Part shown: in pieces, positions 1 to 13,332 of the stretch | Layout of the letters: every line of letters begins with the position of its first letter | Numbering within the stretch: the first letter of the stretch is position 1 | NCBI GenBank assembly: GCA_022266195.1 | Contig: WHVY01000007.1 | Location: 2,914,001 to 2,978,000 of the forward strand | DNA length: 64,000 nt | Direction: 5' to 3' | Origin: Tetranychus cinnabarinus | Lineage: Eukaryota > Arthropoda > Arachnida > Trombidiformes > Tetranychidae | Program-made: the position numbers and the translations under genes | Notes under the pieces: generated by a model | Databases searched by the model: none | What the model saw: the letters and a program-made list of their open reading frames with translations, nothing else | Told to the model about the DNA's origin: nothing

Positions 1-3000
1 TTTCATGATTAATTGAATGCAAAAAGAAGAAAGAGAAAGCTTTTCTCGTTATTAATAACCTTTAATGGAAAAGGATTTCGCGTAAATGACCGTTGATTAA
101 TGAAAATTCAAATTATCCAAATGTATTGAAGTCTCAAATTAATCATTATTTTCCATGAAATGCAACTCGAAAGAGGAATTATTTTGCTCCCTTTCCCAGT
201 TTCACTGTCATTTATCATTAATAACTTTGCGATCAGTAATTTTCTTGTTTTGTCAAAGTTAACCTTTTTCAAGCTTAACCATGATTTACCGTGAAAGTGA
301 CAAAATAATCAAATCCATATTATCATGAATGTCTGTTTTGTTACTTGGAATACAGTTATTGTTTCAATTGAACACAGAGAATAGCTAATATCAGCACTTT
401 GCACTTTTTATCCTCTACATTGTATCAAAACTTCATGATTGCAATGTTTAATTGAATTGTCATCATTCATGTTCAACACTTGGAATGTCTTATTTTCACT
501 TTGATTGTCGATAATTCAATTTAGTTTTCTCTCCTGTTTCAATTTCGTTTGATTTCTCGCGACTTTTACGGCTGTCTGAACCAACTGATTGTTTATTAGA
601 TCAAAAGTTCGCTCTTTGGTTAATTGCTTTGGAAGTGATGAAGATTTCAGTGAAACTTGTCTAGCTTCGCTTAGACTATTGGATTGAACGAATTAATAAA
701 TGAAAGGAGCGAAACAAGATTGCTGTTGTAGACTTTTTTGAATGAAATTGTTTGTCTAAACTTATCAAATTAGATTCGTAATTCGAAGTGATATTTAAGG
801 TTGAATGTCTGATGTTTCAGTCTAGACCTATCATGATGCATTTAATTTTAATTTGAAGAAAATTAGTTGAGATGAGAAAAGTTGTTGATCAAAATTGCGA
901 TTAGCTTCTTTCAAGTTGAATACAATTCCCTGCAATTTGTGCGTTTTCACTGTAAATGGCAAATGATTATATTTCAATTCAAGTTGTTAACTTTCTAAGC
1001 AAGCATTTAACTTCTTTTCCTCATTCTCTGCCTTTTTTATTAAAATAATGTGGATTTGTGAACTGAATAAGCAAAATCTTTTCTTTCGTTTGAAATGAGA
1101 AAGTTGAGCAAATTTAAAATTTCAGATAAGTTGAATTTCGAAGCTGGTTGTTACCATAATCACAATTGAATTGGTTTATTTCCTTTTGAATTTCACGATA
1201 ATCTCAATTTGATCCGGCAAAAAGTGGACAGCAAAGCAATTCTCAATCCCAGATGAAAATAGAGAAACAAGAAAAGGATAAAACAAAAGTTGAACCCTAA
1301 ATGTCAAGAGTTTTGAAACTCGAAAAGTAAATTTTGGAATAAGATGGAATGAAAAGCAAGTTTCGTCTCTTTTTGTTCCAATCATGAAATGAATTTAGAT
1401 CTTCCGGAAGTTTTACACAGCAAACAGTTTGCTGAGAATGAAAAGCCAAATTGTTCTTTACAATTCGATTCTAAAGCAATGATGAACTTTTACAAATTAT
1501 TTAGAGTTGAAGTTGACAATGAAAAGTAAATGAATATCAGGTGAAATAATGAGAATTTTGAAAAGAAAAAAAAAGAATGTAAACATTTAAGTGCGAAGAA
1601 AAGTTAAAAATTAATGACATTATTAATGATATCATAAAGAATATTTACACAGATGAGTTATTGATAAATTTGGGAATGAACAAGTTTCCATAATTTACCT
1701 TAAAGGTATGAAACTACGATTTTACTGCTTCGATTTTTCTCCTCTTCTCCATTCTTTGCGATCTTTGCACTAATTTTGGTTACTATTTTGTCTGAACCTT
1801 GTTTAGTCTAAATTTTATGGTTAACTAATGCCTTTAAGGTTCGGCAAGAAGAAGCAAACTGAATGGAATCAACATGTTACTTGAATGTTTAGAAACCTTT
1901 AGAAGCATTTGAAACCTTCAATAATGCGATATTCAATTAGATTTGTTTGATATCAATTTGAAAGCACAAAATATGTTAACTGTTAATTTAGCAGCTTCAT
2001 TGACGAGATTGATCAATTTAGGCGACTGTGGAAAGCTGATTGTCGATCTTTGCAGTTCTTGTTTCGATACTTTCCTTCAATTTTAATTTCGCTAATAACC
2101 TTTTATGGATATAATTGCTTCTTTTCTTGGTGCATTGATAGTTTAACTTGAAGCTGTCCATTTTCAAGTAAAATATGTTCCCAGTTATTGAATCTTTGTT
2201 CATTTGTCTGGCATCTTTAGTCGTCCTTTTGTTCACTTGACTGATGTGTTCAATCACATCTGAATGTAAGCCAATCTGGAGTAAACCATGAAATTAGGTT
2301 CATCACGGCTCAATGAGAAACTATCAACAGTTGAACAAACATCAAGTCCAGTCTATCATTATCATTGTTAACAGTGAATGATGACCTTTCCATTGAGCTA
2401 CCATTCTGGTTGAACTTTGCATTGACTGTAACAGTTGATCAATCAATCAGTTGTAAAGCCAACTCTCGACAAATTGTAGCTGCAACAATATCAATGTTGC
2501 AAAAATGATTGAAAGAAAGAAAAGGCAAAATGCTAGTTAGAAAAAGAAACGAGGAAAACTTTTTTCAGGTAAAAGGTATTTAGAGGTAAACAAAGTCATG
2601 AGTTTTAGTGAATAGCCAGCAGGGAAGAAAAGACGATAAAAGAAGGGAAAAAGGTAAAGTTGAAACAAGTCTGAATTTCCCAGGTGAATCAATTTTTGCC
2701 AAGTAAAAAGCATATCCAAGTAATATTGATGGTAAAATAGGAAGAAAAGGTGAGCTTTAAATATGGAATGGATGATGAGTGAAATGAGAAGATGCCAAAG
2801 AAGAGATAAAATGGAAAACCAAAGACAAATCGTGAAGACAGGTTGAAGTAAGAAGAGGAAGGAGAAACAAAGCTCGTCTTACGTGATGAAAATGCATTAA
2901 AGTGAGAGTCGATTGTGACAGGTTTGTAACAACCATTAACACTTTTTGTTATTTTTGTTTCGTCTTTTCATTCATCTCTTCCTCATCTTTACTCATCACT

Positions 3001-5145
3001 CTTTCCCTTTCACCTTTCATCCTCTTCAATGTTCACTTTTCTTCTTCTCATTACACCATTGCATCTATTTTGGTCACTTGTGATTCATGAACATTCATGA
3101 GCAACTCCAAAGGCTGAAAGGGTAAAGAGTATCAATCAACATTCAATTAGTTTAATATTAAATGTTTTTATTTGAATAAACTTGCCATCAACAGCTCATC
3201 ATGTTCATCATTTTTTATCGATTTATTATGTTAACCCATTCTATCCCATATTTTGGACTCTTTTTTCTTCCCTTTAACCATTTTTTATCATTTAATCTTT
3301 TCCTTGCTTCTCTCGTTTCATGAGAATATTGAATAACTTTTCGAAACCTGGGAGTGAATCTTATTGATAATATCAACTCCCAGGTAACTTGCATTATCTA
3401 TTATTGATGGAACAGAAAAATTGAAAAAAGTTTCCTTGATATATTTTACCATTATTTTGTAGCAATAATTTATCTTGACCATTTACCTGATCGTCCATTT
3501 TTAGTCTTTTTACCTTTTTCGTTGCTCCTTCATTTAATCAATATTTTTCAACTCAAAATGATATTCCAAGATTGTTATTATCATTATAAAGATTATTTTT
3601 ATTCTCATTGTTATCCTTGACTTGGAAATTGTTTTTTCATATTTTGCTCTCTCTCTCTCTCCAAGTTTCGGAAGTAGATTGAAAAATTCCAACAATTTTT
3701 TTCGGGGAAAATCTTTTTGTCATGATATAGATTGGCTTTTATTGAACAATATTGATAAGAGAAAATTTTTGATCGAAAAAAAAGAAAAGATGAAATTTCC
3801 ATTCAAGCTGGACTTGATGACCGATAATCAATTACATTGAAAAGCATCATGAATAATATTCTTGCCTAAAGGTCAATTCCATGGAGAGGGAAATGAAGAG
3901 TAAAAAAGAAAAGTCGGATTTTCGCTTTTCAACATCAACTTTTAATGGAAAAGAAAAGCAGAGAATGGAGTTTACAAGAAATGAAGAATAATGTCAATTT
4001 GTTATTGCTCAGTGCTTCAGGTTATTCAAAAAAATATGAAAACGGAATAATCGGAAAATGAGGAAATTTCTTTTTTCTCTTTCAAGCGCCAAATTAATGA
4101 TTGGTTGGGCAAAGAAGATTGGATGATGGATTTTGGAATCAACTTGAAATTTGTTCACATTTTGCATCAACAGTTGACTCTATTGTTGGAGTCGAGTCAA
4201 GTTTATCATGATCAACTTGAAACGCTTTTTGTCGCAAACAAAAAGCGTAACATGAAATGGATTATTATTTGAGAATCAACAATGAATGACAAAAATTTCA
4301 AAATGGGTTAAGACTTGTTCATGTAGAGACAAGAAAATAATAACATATCAAGTGCATTGTAACCAGTAGAGTTCAAAGTTGAATAAAGAAAATCTTTAAT
4401 CGATTGTAAGATTATTTTTTTCTCTTCTTTTCCTTTCTTCCCTGACAAACTTTATCGTCTTTGCCTTCTCATCATTGAACCAATTTTTCCTTTTCTGTCC
4501 TCTTCATGAACCTGCTTCTTTCAACCAGCAAAATTGATTGAAAGTCAAGATTTGAAATTCAAAAGACAACCTCGAAACTCGAGTTTACGACAAGCAAGAA
4601 AAAACTTAATATTTATCACGCCAAGAAGAACGAAAAAAAGGTAATCTCGATTTTTTTTAATAAACATTTTTCGCCTTCTAAAGTCTTGACTTTTGGTTAT
4701 GATTAAACGATAATCAAGGTGAAAATCAAGTCGAGAATGTAATGAAGAATAGAGATTTAGCGTTGAAATGTCGAGTAAAAAATGAAAAGGAAGAAGAAGG
4801 AAGGAGAAAAAAAGTTCTGTAGAAGCTCATTTTAACCTCATGAAAAAAAGCAAACTGTTGAGAGAAAAGAGATTAATGTTGTTTTCAGAATTGAATTAAT
4901 GTTAAGGAAAGAGAAGCGAGAAAAAAGTGCAATTTTTCTTCTTTTTTTGGTTCAAATTTTCGTCTCTCTTTTGTGGCTTTTCAATGGAGAGAAAAAAGTT
5001 TTTAAATTTTTTTCGCCAACAAATATTTTCTTCTTTTCCAAGAATTGACTCAAAGATTTGGCGAGTTTTTAAACCAATGATGATGATAATTTGAAAAGAG
5101 AGTTGCAATTATCAGATTTCAGTTGAAAGGTTAAGGTTCTCTTAC
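1..5145 (-). other. Calcium-channel intron 2 (partial), no exon seen
   Basis: This stretch follows the donor site of the second calcium-channel exon (GT at 5145-5144 on the minus strand). No sequence resembling the next expected part of a T-type channel (rest of IS3, IS4, IS5) is visible in any minus-strand frame. I take it as intron that continues past the left edge. It is AT-rich with poly-purine and poly-pyrimidine runs. A 10-bp perfect hairpin lies at 3346-3355 and 3376-3385. No other gene is supported. Confidence 0.55.
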
Positions 5146-5394
5146 CCTGCAATGACAATAAAAAAATCAAGTCTATTCCAAGTTTCCGAAAGATAAGCTC
5201 CTTTTGATCCTCTGATTCCCATGGCAGTCATTTTGATGAACATTTCAGCAGCAAAGAAGAGAAATATCATGTCATCGAAAACTTGAAGAGCTTTACATTG
5301 TGACCGATGGCAAACTTCATCGACACAGGGTTGATACATTCCAAGAGTTATACAGTTCAACAGGATTGCCATCATGCTGATTCGCTCAAACCAT
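5146..5394 (-). CDS. T-type (Cav3) voltage-gated calcium channel alpha1, coding exon 2
   Basis: This exon encodes the start of repeat I of a low-voltage-activated calcium channel pore subunit of the plasma membrane. The translation begins WFERISMMAILLNCITLG (segment IS1). It continues through a Cys-rich IS1-IS2 linker, the IS2 helix around DDMIFLFFAAEMFIKM, and the start of IS3 at WNRLDFFIVIAG. WFERISM, LLNC.TLGM and TWNRLDFFIVIAG are typical of Cav3 rather than Cav1/Cav2 or sodium channels. The donor is a normal GT (GTAAGA at 5145). The upstream boundary has no AG; the reading frame joins correctly only if the intron ends in AC at 5396-5395, so the exon begins with the A that completes a Pro codon. 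Length is 249 nt. All remaining exons lie to the left of the window. Confidence 0.9.
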
Positions 5395-8300
5395 GTGTAA
5401 CCATAACATGAAAAGAAAAATGGTGAAGAGAGAAAAAACGAAAAGGCAAGTTTCGAGTTAAGGAATTTAGGATTTTCCACAACGTTTCAATAACACTGAT
5501 GATATCAACGAACTTCTTCTTCTTTAATTTGCAGTTACTTACATTTCCAGCATTACATCTTTTCCAATTCATCATTCAACTTTATCGTTTCACTTTTTTT
5601 ATATCTTTTCATTTTCTCATTGAAAACCATAATCATTATCATCTTTGATTTCAATGGAAGGAGGAAAACGTAAAAACTCTGACATTTCAATATTACTTTA
5701 TGATGATCATTGTAATGATAATGATTAAAAGGAAAGATAAAAATCGTAATAAAAGTAAATGGATTTGATTCCATTGAATTGACCATAAAATAACATTGCC
5801 TCTGAATCCTTTTTTCACATTTTCTTGTATTAGTTCCCACTGTTGACTGTCTATTATAGCTACTTGATGATATAACTTGACCAATTTAGTTCTGGATTCG
5901 GACTCTGATTTCTTTCAACAGAAAATAGAAAAGAAAATCATTTCTCTTCTTTTGTTTCCAGTATAAAGCAAGACAATTTTCTGTTCAGATGAAAGGATAA
6001 TATACTTTAGTGTTTATTTGCCAATTATGATCAAGCATTACATTTGCCAACACGAATCATTTGTTGACCTGTTGAGTGGTTGAGACGAGTTTGGGAAAGC
6101 TTTTGAATTGCATGAGCTCATTAGTGCCAAAGTCGAGAAAATGGTAATTTTCGATTTTCTTTTTGCGTTTCAAAGTCTACTTTAAGATTAAACAGAATTT
6201 CAAATTTCAAATTTTCTTTCAGTTTTCATCATTTTTTGGCAGAATAAGCAATTTCTTTTGAAAAGCTTGAATCGACTTTTATTTTTTTCATGTAAACCTG
6301 ACAAAATCCCTGCAATCCTCTTGACTATTGATGATGAACATGAAAGGATAAAAATTGTAAACTTTTTTCTCTCTTTGCTTTTGTCTTTTCCAGTTCAATT
6401 TTTACCTGGAATATCATGAATTTTGGCCTCTTTCGAGTGTTCAAAGGATTTAATCTTTTAACATTGATGGTTCAATAGAGAATTGAAATTATTACATGGT
6501 AATGAAAAGAAATTATTCATTCCTTGGAACATTTTTTTTCTTCTTCTCTTTTCTCTTCAAGTTATTTTATTTCATGTAAGGAAAGGGAGAGAAAAATGCT
6601 GACATGTTTTATGATGTCGAAGATGATGATGAAGATGAAGGAAGAGAGAACGGAAATCAGGTAAATAAGAAAATGTTTACTTCTTTTCTTTCTGTCAGAA
6701 CTTTTCTGGTTTTTAAGAAGAGGGAAGAAAGTAAAGGGAAGAAAAATTCATGTTTGATTCAGTTTAGAATTTTGGAAAATATTTTGTTCGAAAAGAAGAA
6801 GAAAAATTTCAACTTTTCAAATAACCAAGTAAAGTGAAAGAAAATGGTGAGAATTAATGGTTACAGAAGAAAACATGGAATATGATTTGAAATTGAAATT
6901 CATGCAACAGTTCAGGAAATGACGAGTTCAAAGAGATGAATGAGAATGGCAAGAAAATGTTTTCCAGTTGAAATATGGAAAAATTTCATTTTCTTTTCCT
7001 TCCAAATGATTAAACGATTCTGACTTGCAATATAAACGATTCATGATTGGTGTCAAACAAGAGGCTGACAATGAGTCCAATTAGAAAATAAAGTTATCAG
7101 AGTTTTCATGAAATCTATTGAAATCATTTAACTTGTAGCTCAGGAACCATTTCGCAAAACTAAAGTCCAATAAATTTCGAGGGAAGGAAAGTGATTCTAA
7201 TTCAAGTTAATCAACAGTTTTGTTTCGTCAGCAACTTTGTCTATAACGAAAATGGAAGAACATGAATTTCCACATTTTAATGGAATTATCAGTTCATTGA
7301 ATTTACTGAGGCTACAAGTTGCGGTCAAAAGGTCAACAAGTTTTGAAGGTTATTTCAATAAAAATTACTCCCAGCTTCAAATTTTGTTGGAGTTGAAGAA
7401 AAGTTGAAATTGTTTTTTCATCACTTTCTTGTAATATAATCAATATCGTGAATTCAAGATTAACTTGCAATTCTGATTCTCGATGAGATAAATATCTCTG
7501 GAGACATTTTGATTCATCAGTTTTTCACTGTTTCCCTCACTTTTCTTAGCATTAAAGTCACGTAGGTAAACAGGTTATGCATGCTATTGCGCTCAGTCCA
7601 GTTCCATCTCTTATCAATTGGAAACATTTAACCGAGAAGAGTAAATTCATCAATTGATATGACGACAATAAAACGATAAAAATAAACTAAATGACATCTT
7701 TGATTCAATCATCTCAATTCGTTTGTCATTTTGTTGTCTCATTCAGCATAAGAGGCAAGTTAATGGAATAGCCTAACAAATTTCGCCTCATTTTAAGTTC
7801 ATTAAATAACAAATTTTGTTCTTGAAAATGTCAAAACTCATTTTCCGAAACGCTTCGAAAGAAAAGACAAAATCTCAAGGAATCTCGACAAAATAATACG
7901 ATAAAATATATCAAATAAAGTTTAAAATTTTATTCTAATCTTGATTTTGAGGAGATCATCGAACTTTTGATGAATTTTTTCATTGTTTCGTTTATAAATC
8001 CTTTTAAATTGAAGACAAATTTCCGTTAATTAAAGAGAAAAGAAGAAATTGAATAATTCCAAATGAATTTTTGCAGAGTCTACGAAATGATGATTCGACT
8101 TGTAAACGGAAAGTGCGTAAAATACATTTTTGACTTTAATTTCAAACTCTAAATGCTGAAAATTACCGAATACAAGTCAAACTTTATTCAGCTTTCGTTA
8201 CAAATTCTCAGCATTATCTGTCGCCATTTCTTCTTTCAGATAATCTGTGATTACTGTTCCATGAATATATTAATGTAGTAATGACTGTAAACCTTTCAAA

Positions 8301-11300
8301 TGATGATCATCTTATCTTTTACTTTTCATGTTCAATATCGTTCAACATCTTTGTGCGATCTCATTAAATGTACAAAGCAAAATGAACAAGCCTCATTTAT
8401 CCTCATTCAATCTAAACTTTTTGTCTAATTATTGGATTGTCCCTTGAACCATGAATTGAAGGCTTCTTACCTTCATCATTGCGAGTAAGATTTTGTCCAA
8501 ATTTGATCAACAATAGATTTACAAGGGAAACCCTTTTCGTGAAAACATTTCCAATCCTTTTCCTCAAACTAAGCGTTTAAAGGTTGATATTAGCTGTTGG
8601 TAAATGGAGCCCATTTTATGCCTCATAATAACCAGTTAATCAAATAACGATTTGAAAGTTAACAATTAACTTAATGTCAATATAATTCATCTTAATCATA
8701 TTTAGTTGATAATTAGTTTCTTTAAATTGGAAAATTTTCTCGCTTCAAACGAAAGAAAAGCGAACAAGAAAAAAAATCTTTTAAACTCATTACATGATGT
8801 TATAACAAAATGATTCTTATTTGCTGAAAAATAATTCATCCATGATAATTAATATTAATTGTAGCTCATTGCTGAACCATTTTGTAAATTGAAAAATTGG
8901 GTTTGAAAAAAAAGCGAACAGAAAAGGGAAAAAAGGCCAAAAAAGGCTGAAAATGTTGACAAGAGTAAAGAAGTGAAGAGAAATGAATTTCATTTTTTCT
9001 TATTCTTTACATGAGTGAACACATTTGTAATGAGCTAATTGGTACCATTATCTGAATGTGATTTTTCAAGGTAATGTTCATTTCGAAATTTCGAAACTCT
9101 TTTTCTGTCGAAAAGTTGTTTTTTCCAATGGAAATTGAATCTTGAGAGTTAATTAATATCATGAATAAAAGTGGAAATTGTGATTGACAAAAGACTCGAC
9201 AATTTTGCCAAATTTTCATTCTTTTAATCTTTTCTCTTTCATTTCTTATTAATGTTCAGATATTTATGAGCAACATTTCAATATATAATTTCCTGTTGGC
9301 TGAATCTTTCAACTGTTCAAAGTGAAAAGTCGAGTTTCATCATTACCAAACGATATAAGCTAAAGTCGAAGTTTATCAAAAAGAAAAGTTGAAAGGTTTT
9401 CCAATATCTATGCATATATTGAATTTATATTCATGAAGATTCAACAATCATGATAAGTAAAGATTAGATTCATTGGTATTCTCAGGGAAGGAAAGGAAAG
9501 AAAAGGGGAGAAAATTGTTGTCGAGATATTTTGATTATCGGTTCGAAACTGTTCTTCCAGGCAATATTGATATTAACATTTAGATTAGGGCAAGATTATT
9601 AAATGAAGAGAATGGCTGAAATAATCATTTTCATTGCAAGAATATTTTTCATTAATTGTCTTCAGGCTGTTGTTCAGTGAACATTATTGCTATTCCAAGT
9701 TATCTGCTCTTCAATTCGCTGATTGTGAAACAAAGAATAAAAATAGACAGAAAATGGTTATTTTGTGTTCACTTTCAATCTAGCTTCCCAATCGGATCAA
9801 TAACATTGCGAGTTTTGAATGATAATATGAAAAAAACGAAAAATTCTGATGAGCAAATGATCTTTCTATTATTGAAGTTGACCTCGTCTTTCAATGCCAT
9901 TGTTATGCAGTTCAAATCTTTCCAGTAAATATTTAACTTGTAGCTTGAACTTGGAATGTTTGAATCGACAAGTGAATAGAAAATTCAAGTTAAAAAATCA
10001 TTTACAATTCAATAAAAGTTTATTCACAATTTTGAGAGGTTTTTTCATTCCGTTGGAAATAATTGTTCAAGTGAACTGCCAAAATGACTAATGTTGAGCA
10101 TTTTTACTGAATCACAGTTGAATAGAAAATCATTTTTACCAAGAAATGCAATTTTCAGAGAAAAATTGTTCTCTTCAGACGAAACTTATCAATTCCCAGA
10201 ATTGAAGATTGTCAAACTTGTCATTGTTTTCAAACCATCATTTAATTCATTTTGTCTCATCTCTTGATTAATAGCAAAAATATTTCATTCGAAATTAATC
10301 TCTGAATTTTCTTGGAACTTGACTCAAAGCTGAATGATCTAAAAAATAAGAAGCAAAATAATGTTATAAGTTGATCATTAACAGACTTTGTACATAATGT
10401 AAAGAGTAAAGAATAGAGAGAAAAGGAACAAAAATTGAATTCATGTTTAGCATAAATAGATATTCTTTTGATGATGATCATCATAATTATCATCTGCTAC
10501 TAATGTAAAAAGGTACTTATAGCGATATTATAGCAAGACTGTGTTGAACTGGGAGGGCATGGCTACTGGGAGGGAAGTTGAACAAGAAGGAAATATTAAA
10601 AAAAAGGTGAGGTTGGAGTGAAATGAGTTTTGGTTCAAGATGAATCAACATTAGTTGAAAGATGAGGTGACTGAGTAGACAAAATGATCTTTATTGGGTC
10701 AAAGTAGATGAACCTTTTCAACAAATTTCTTAACCAAAGTGATTAAAGTTGCTTGTTATTCATCAAACCAGTAATTGAAGTACTTAAGTAACTCCAAATT
10801 TTGTTCAACTTTAAATTTCAACTTTTATCTTGTTTACTGTTTAGTTTTACCTAAGGCAGCCTTTCAATGAATCACATGCTACAGGTTAGATCAAGCTGAA
10901 CACACAGATAGTCCAAATCAGTGAACTCTTTCAATAACAAGCCTAAAGGTAATAAAACTCAATGAAATTGAAATGAACCATTCAGTTTTTAAATTTTACT
11001 CAACAGTTTGACAAAAAGAAATGAAAATAATCCAACTTCGAATAATTTTCACTTTTTCAAACTGATCAAAGATTCTAATGGTAAAATAATCTGAAATGCA
11101 GCGTTTTCAAATCGATATAATTTTGTGATATTTTTCTATTCTTTAAATTCTCAACTTTTAAGGAAAAAATATAATATTTAAGCCGAAGAAAAGTTTGGAC
11201 TTCAATATTTTTTTCAATTTTCTTTGAAAATTTAAATTTTCTGTTCTTAATTCATGCAATTTCGTGTTGAATAAAACATGGAAATTATGGTTTTCAGCTG

Positions 11301-13332
11301 AGAAATTGTTCTCAAGACTTTGAATAGAACTCGAATTTGCTTTCTTGTTGCTTGAAAAAAACATGATTATTCAGTGAGGCTTTTATGGCCAAGAGATTTT
11401 TGTCCTTTTTCTTTTGATTTTCATTCGTTCATGGATTTGCCTTGAAGTGAATATTCAAGATTTGTTGACCGACAAGAGTTTACTTTGCCAGTTTAATGCA
11501 TTAAAAAACAGTTTTTTTCATCTATTCAAAAGTAAGGGTCAACCGATTATTTGTTTTTCAGTTTTACTTTCTGATCAATATTTACAAATACTTTTAACAG
11601 GATATATCATCATAAGTTGCATGCTTAAGTGATGAAATTCAAAAGCTAATCATGTAAAATTGAAATGATTTACTCAGTTACGTTCAACTTTTTTTTCAAC
11701 GTTTTTTCAACATTGAGAAAGGCTAGAAACAAAAAGTTTTTTCTGCAACATTTTGATTCTCTCAATAAATTCAACTCAAACAAAGCCACAAACTTCAACT
11801 TTCACAATTGAACCATTTAACTGGAAATGTCAAACATTTCTCTTCGCTTAGCATTTCCAAGCAGAAACATAGCAAATAGAATGAGAAATTGAAATAATAA
11901 TAAAATTCTCATGATAATCTAATCAATTTGTTTCATCTGCTTTCATCAAACTTTTAAATCCATAATAACTTACAGACACATTTTCATTCAAATTCAAGTT
12001 GAACAATTCGTTCCCTGAAAACCTCAAAAAACACGCAAAAAAGTTGGAAAAATTCAAGAGAAGAAATCAAAAATGGAAATTTTATTCAAAATGTTGACCC
12101 GAATGTTGACCCTTTCATTGCGATTATCAAGTTTAATTAAGTGTGGAAAGTGAAAGGAAGATTGGGAAAATGAAAAACTTGAAACTGCTTCCATCCGGTA
12201 AACATGATTAGCTTGTTCTCATTGAGATTACAGGTTTATCCAGGTTACCATTTTGGTTTCCATTTAAACTGATTAATCGTTTCATCAAATCTTTCAATGA
12301 TAATACTTTTGGCTATTAATAACTTGGTTAAACAGAGTAAACCAGAGAAACACTCGAAAAGGCAAACTGAATATTCACATGATTGGGATAATTATTTTGC
12401 TCTACTCAGGTGATAAATGTTATCGCCTTTGAACAACACCTTTGCTACTGAACTGAATAAATTTACCCTTTTCTATTCATTAATCTTGCTCACTCTTATC
12501 CACATTAATATTGTACAAGTCTTGTTATTATTAATGGTAATCTTGATGATGATTATAGATGGATCAGGTTCAATCGAGTGAGGTGAAAACACTGTAAGTG
12601 TTTAATAATTTTCATCGTCGATTAGAGGTTTAATTTCGTTCCTTTTTTCGTCTCCCCTTTACAATTGTTGAGTTTACTAAATCAAGTTAACAAATGAAAT
12701 GAGAAGTGTTTGACTTGCATCTTGATCAGACACAAGGTAACCATTGATATTGTCAATTGAAGTGTGGTATTGAAAGGAAATTGAGGTAATTCTAATTGTC
12801 TTTGGTTCAAGGAATTTTCTTCTTTCTCTTCTTCCTCATCTTCTGTATTCCATGAAAGGCTTTGAAGAGGAAGAGAAAGATTAATGGTTTGGAAAAGGAT
12901 TATTTTTTGGTAAAAAAAGGCTGCTTCAGGTCAATCAAGTTAAATTTTAACTCAACATTCAATTGTAATTGTCAATTAGACGATAAATTAACAGTGACAA
13001 TTGAAATAAAACAGTTTAAACAAATCAATGGCGAATGACTGAAGAGGAAAAATCTGAAAAACAGAATTTTTTCTACCCTGAAAAGAATCACTGGATTGAG
13101 AGAATCTCTTTTTTCTCTCTGTATTAATTGAGGCTTTAATGTTATCATAATCAATTCAAAGGTTCTTACCATTTTGTTCATGTTTTGTTTAACTTTTTTT
13201 GCTTTTATTGTTGCTGTTAATTTGTTGGTTAATTTGATGATTTGGAATGAAAGATGAATGAAAATTTTTTTGTAAAGAAGAAGAAATTAAATTAAAACAT
13301 TTAAAGAAAAATTTTTTGCATGAAAAGGATAT
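5395..13332 (-). other. AT-AC minor (U12-type) intron of the calcium-channel gene
   Basis: On the minus strand the intron starts ATATCCTTTT at 13332, the textbook U12 AT-AC donor, and ends AC immediately before ATGGTTTGAG at 5394. Joining AAT CC to A TGG TTT GAG restores SNPWFERISM with a clean phase-2 junction. There is no AG between an in-frame stop upstream and the conserved WFE codons, so a normal GT-AG intron is excluded here. A perfect U12 branch-site match TTCCTTAAC lies at 5465-5457, about 62 nt before the acceptor, which is further than usual; a weaker match TCTCTTCAC ends about 28 nt before it. The intron is about 7.94 kb and holds no convincing nested gene. Known background: voltage-gated ion-channel genes are a classic home of conserved minor introns. 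Confidence 0.87.

Noticed and set aside
5142..5480. Open frame extending upstream of the conserved WFERISM, read as one coding exon
   Set aside because: The 28 or so residues before WFE are Phe/Ser-rich translation of the intron's pyrimidine tract and have no family match. The true boundary is the AC acceptor at 5395.
6604..6837. Acidic 77-residue open frame (MFYDVEDDDEDEGRENGNQ)
   Set aside because: It lies inside the calcium-channel intron, on the opposite strand, arises from GAT/GAA simple sequence, and turns into Lys/Asn-rich noise.
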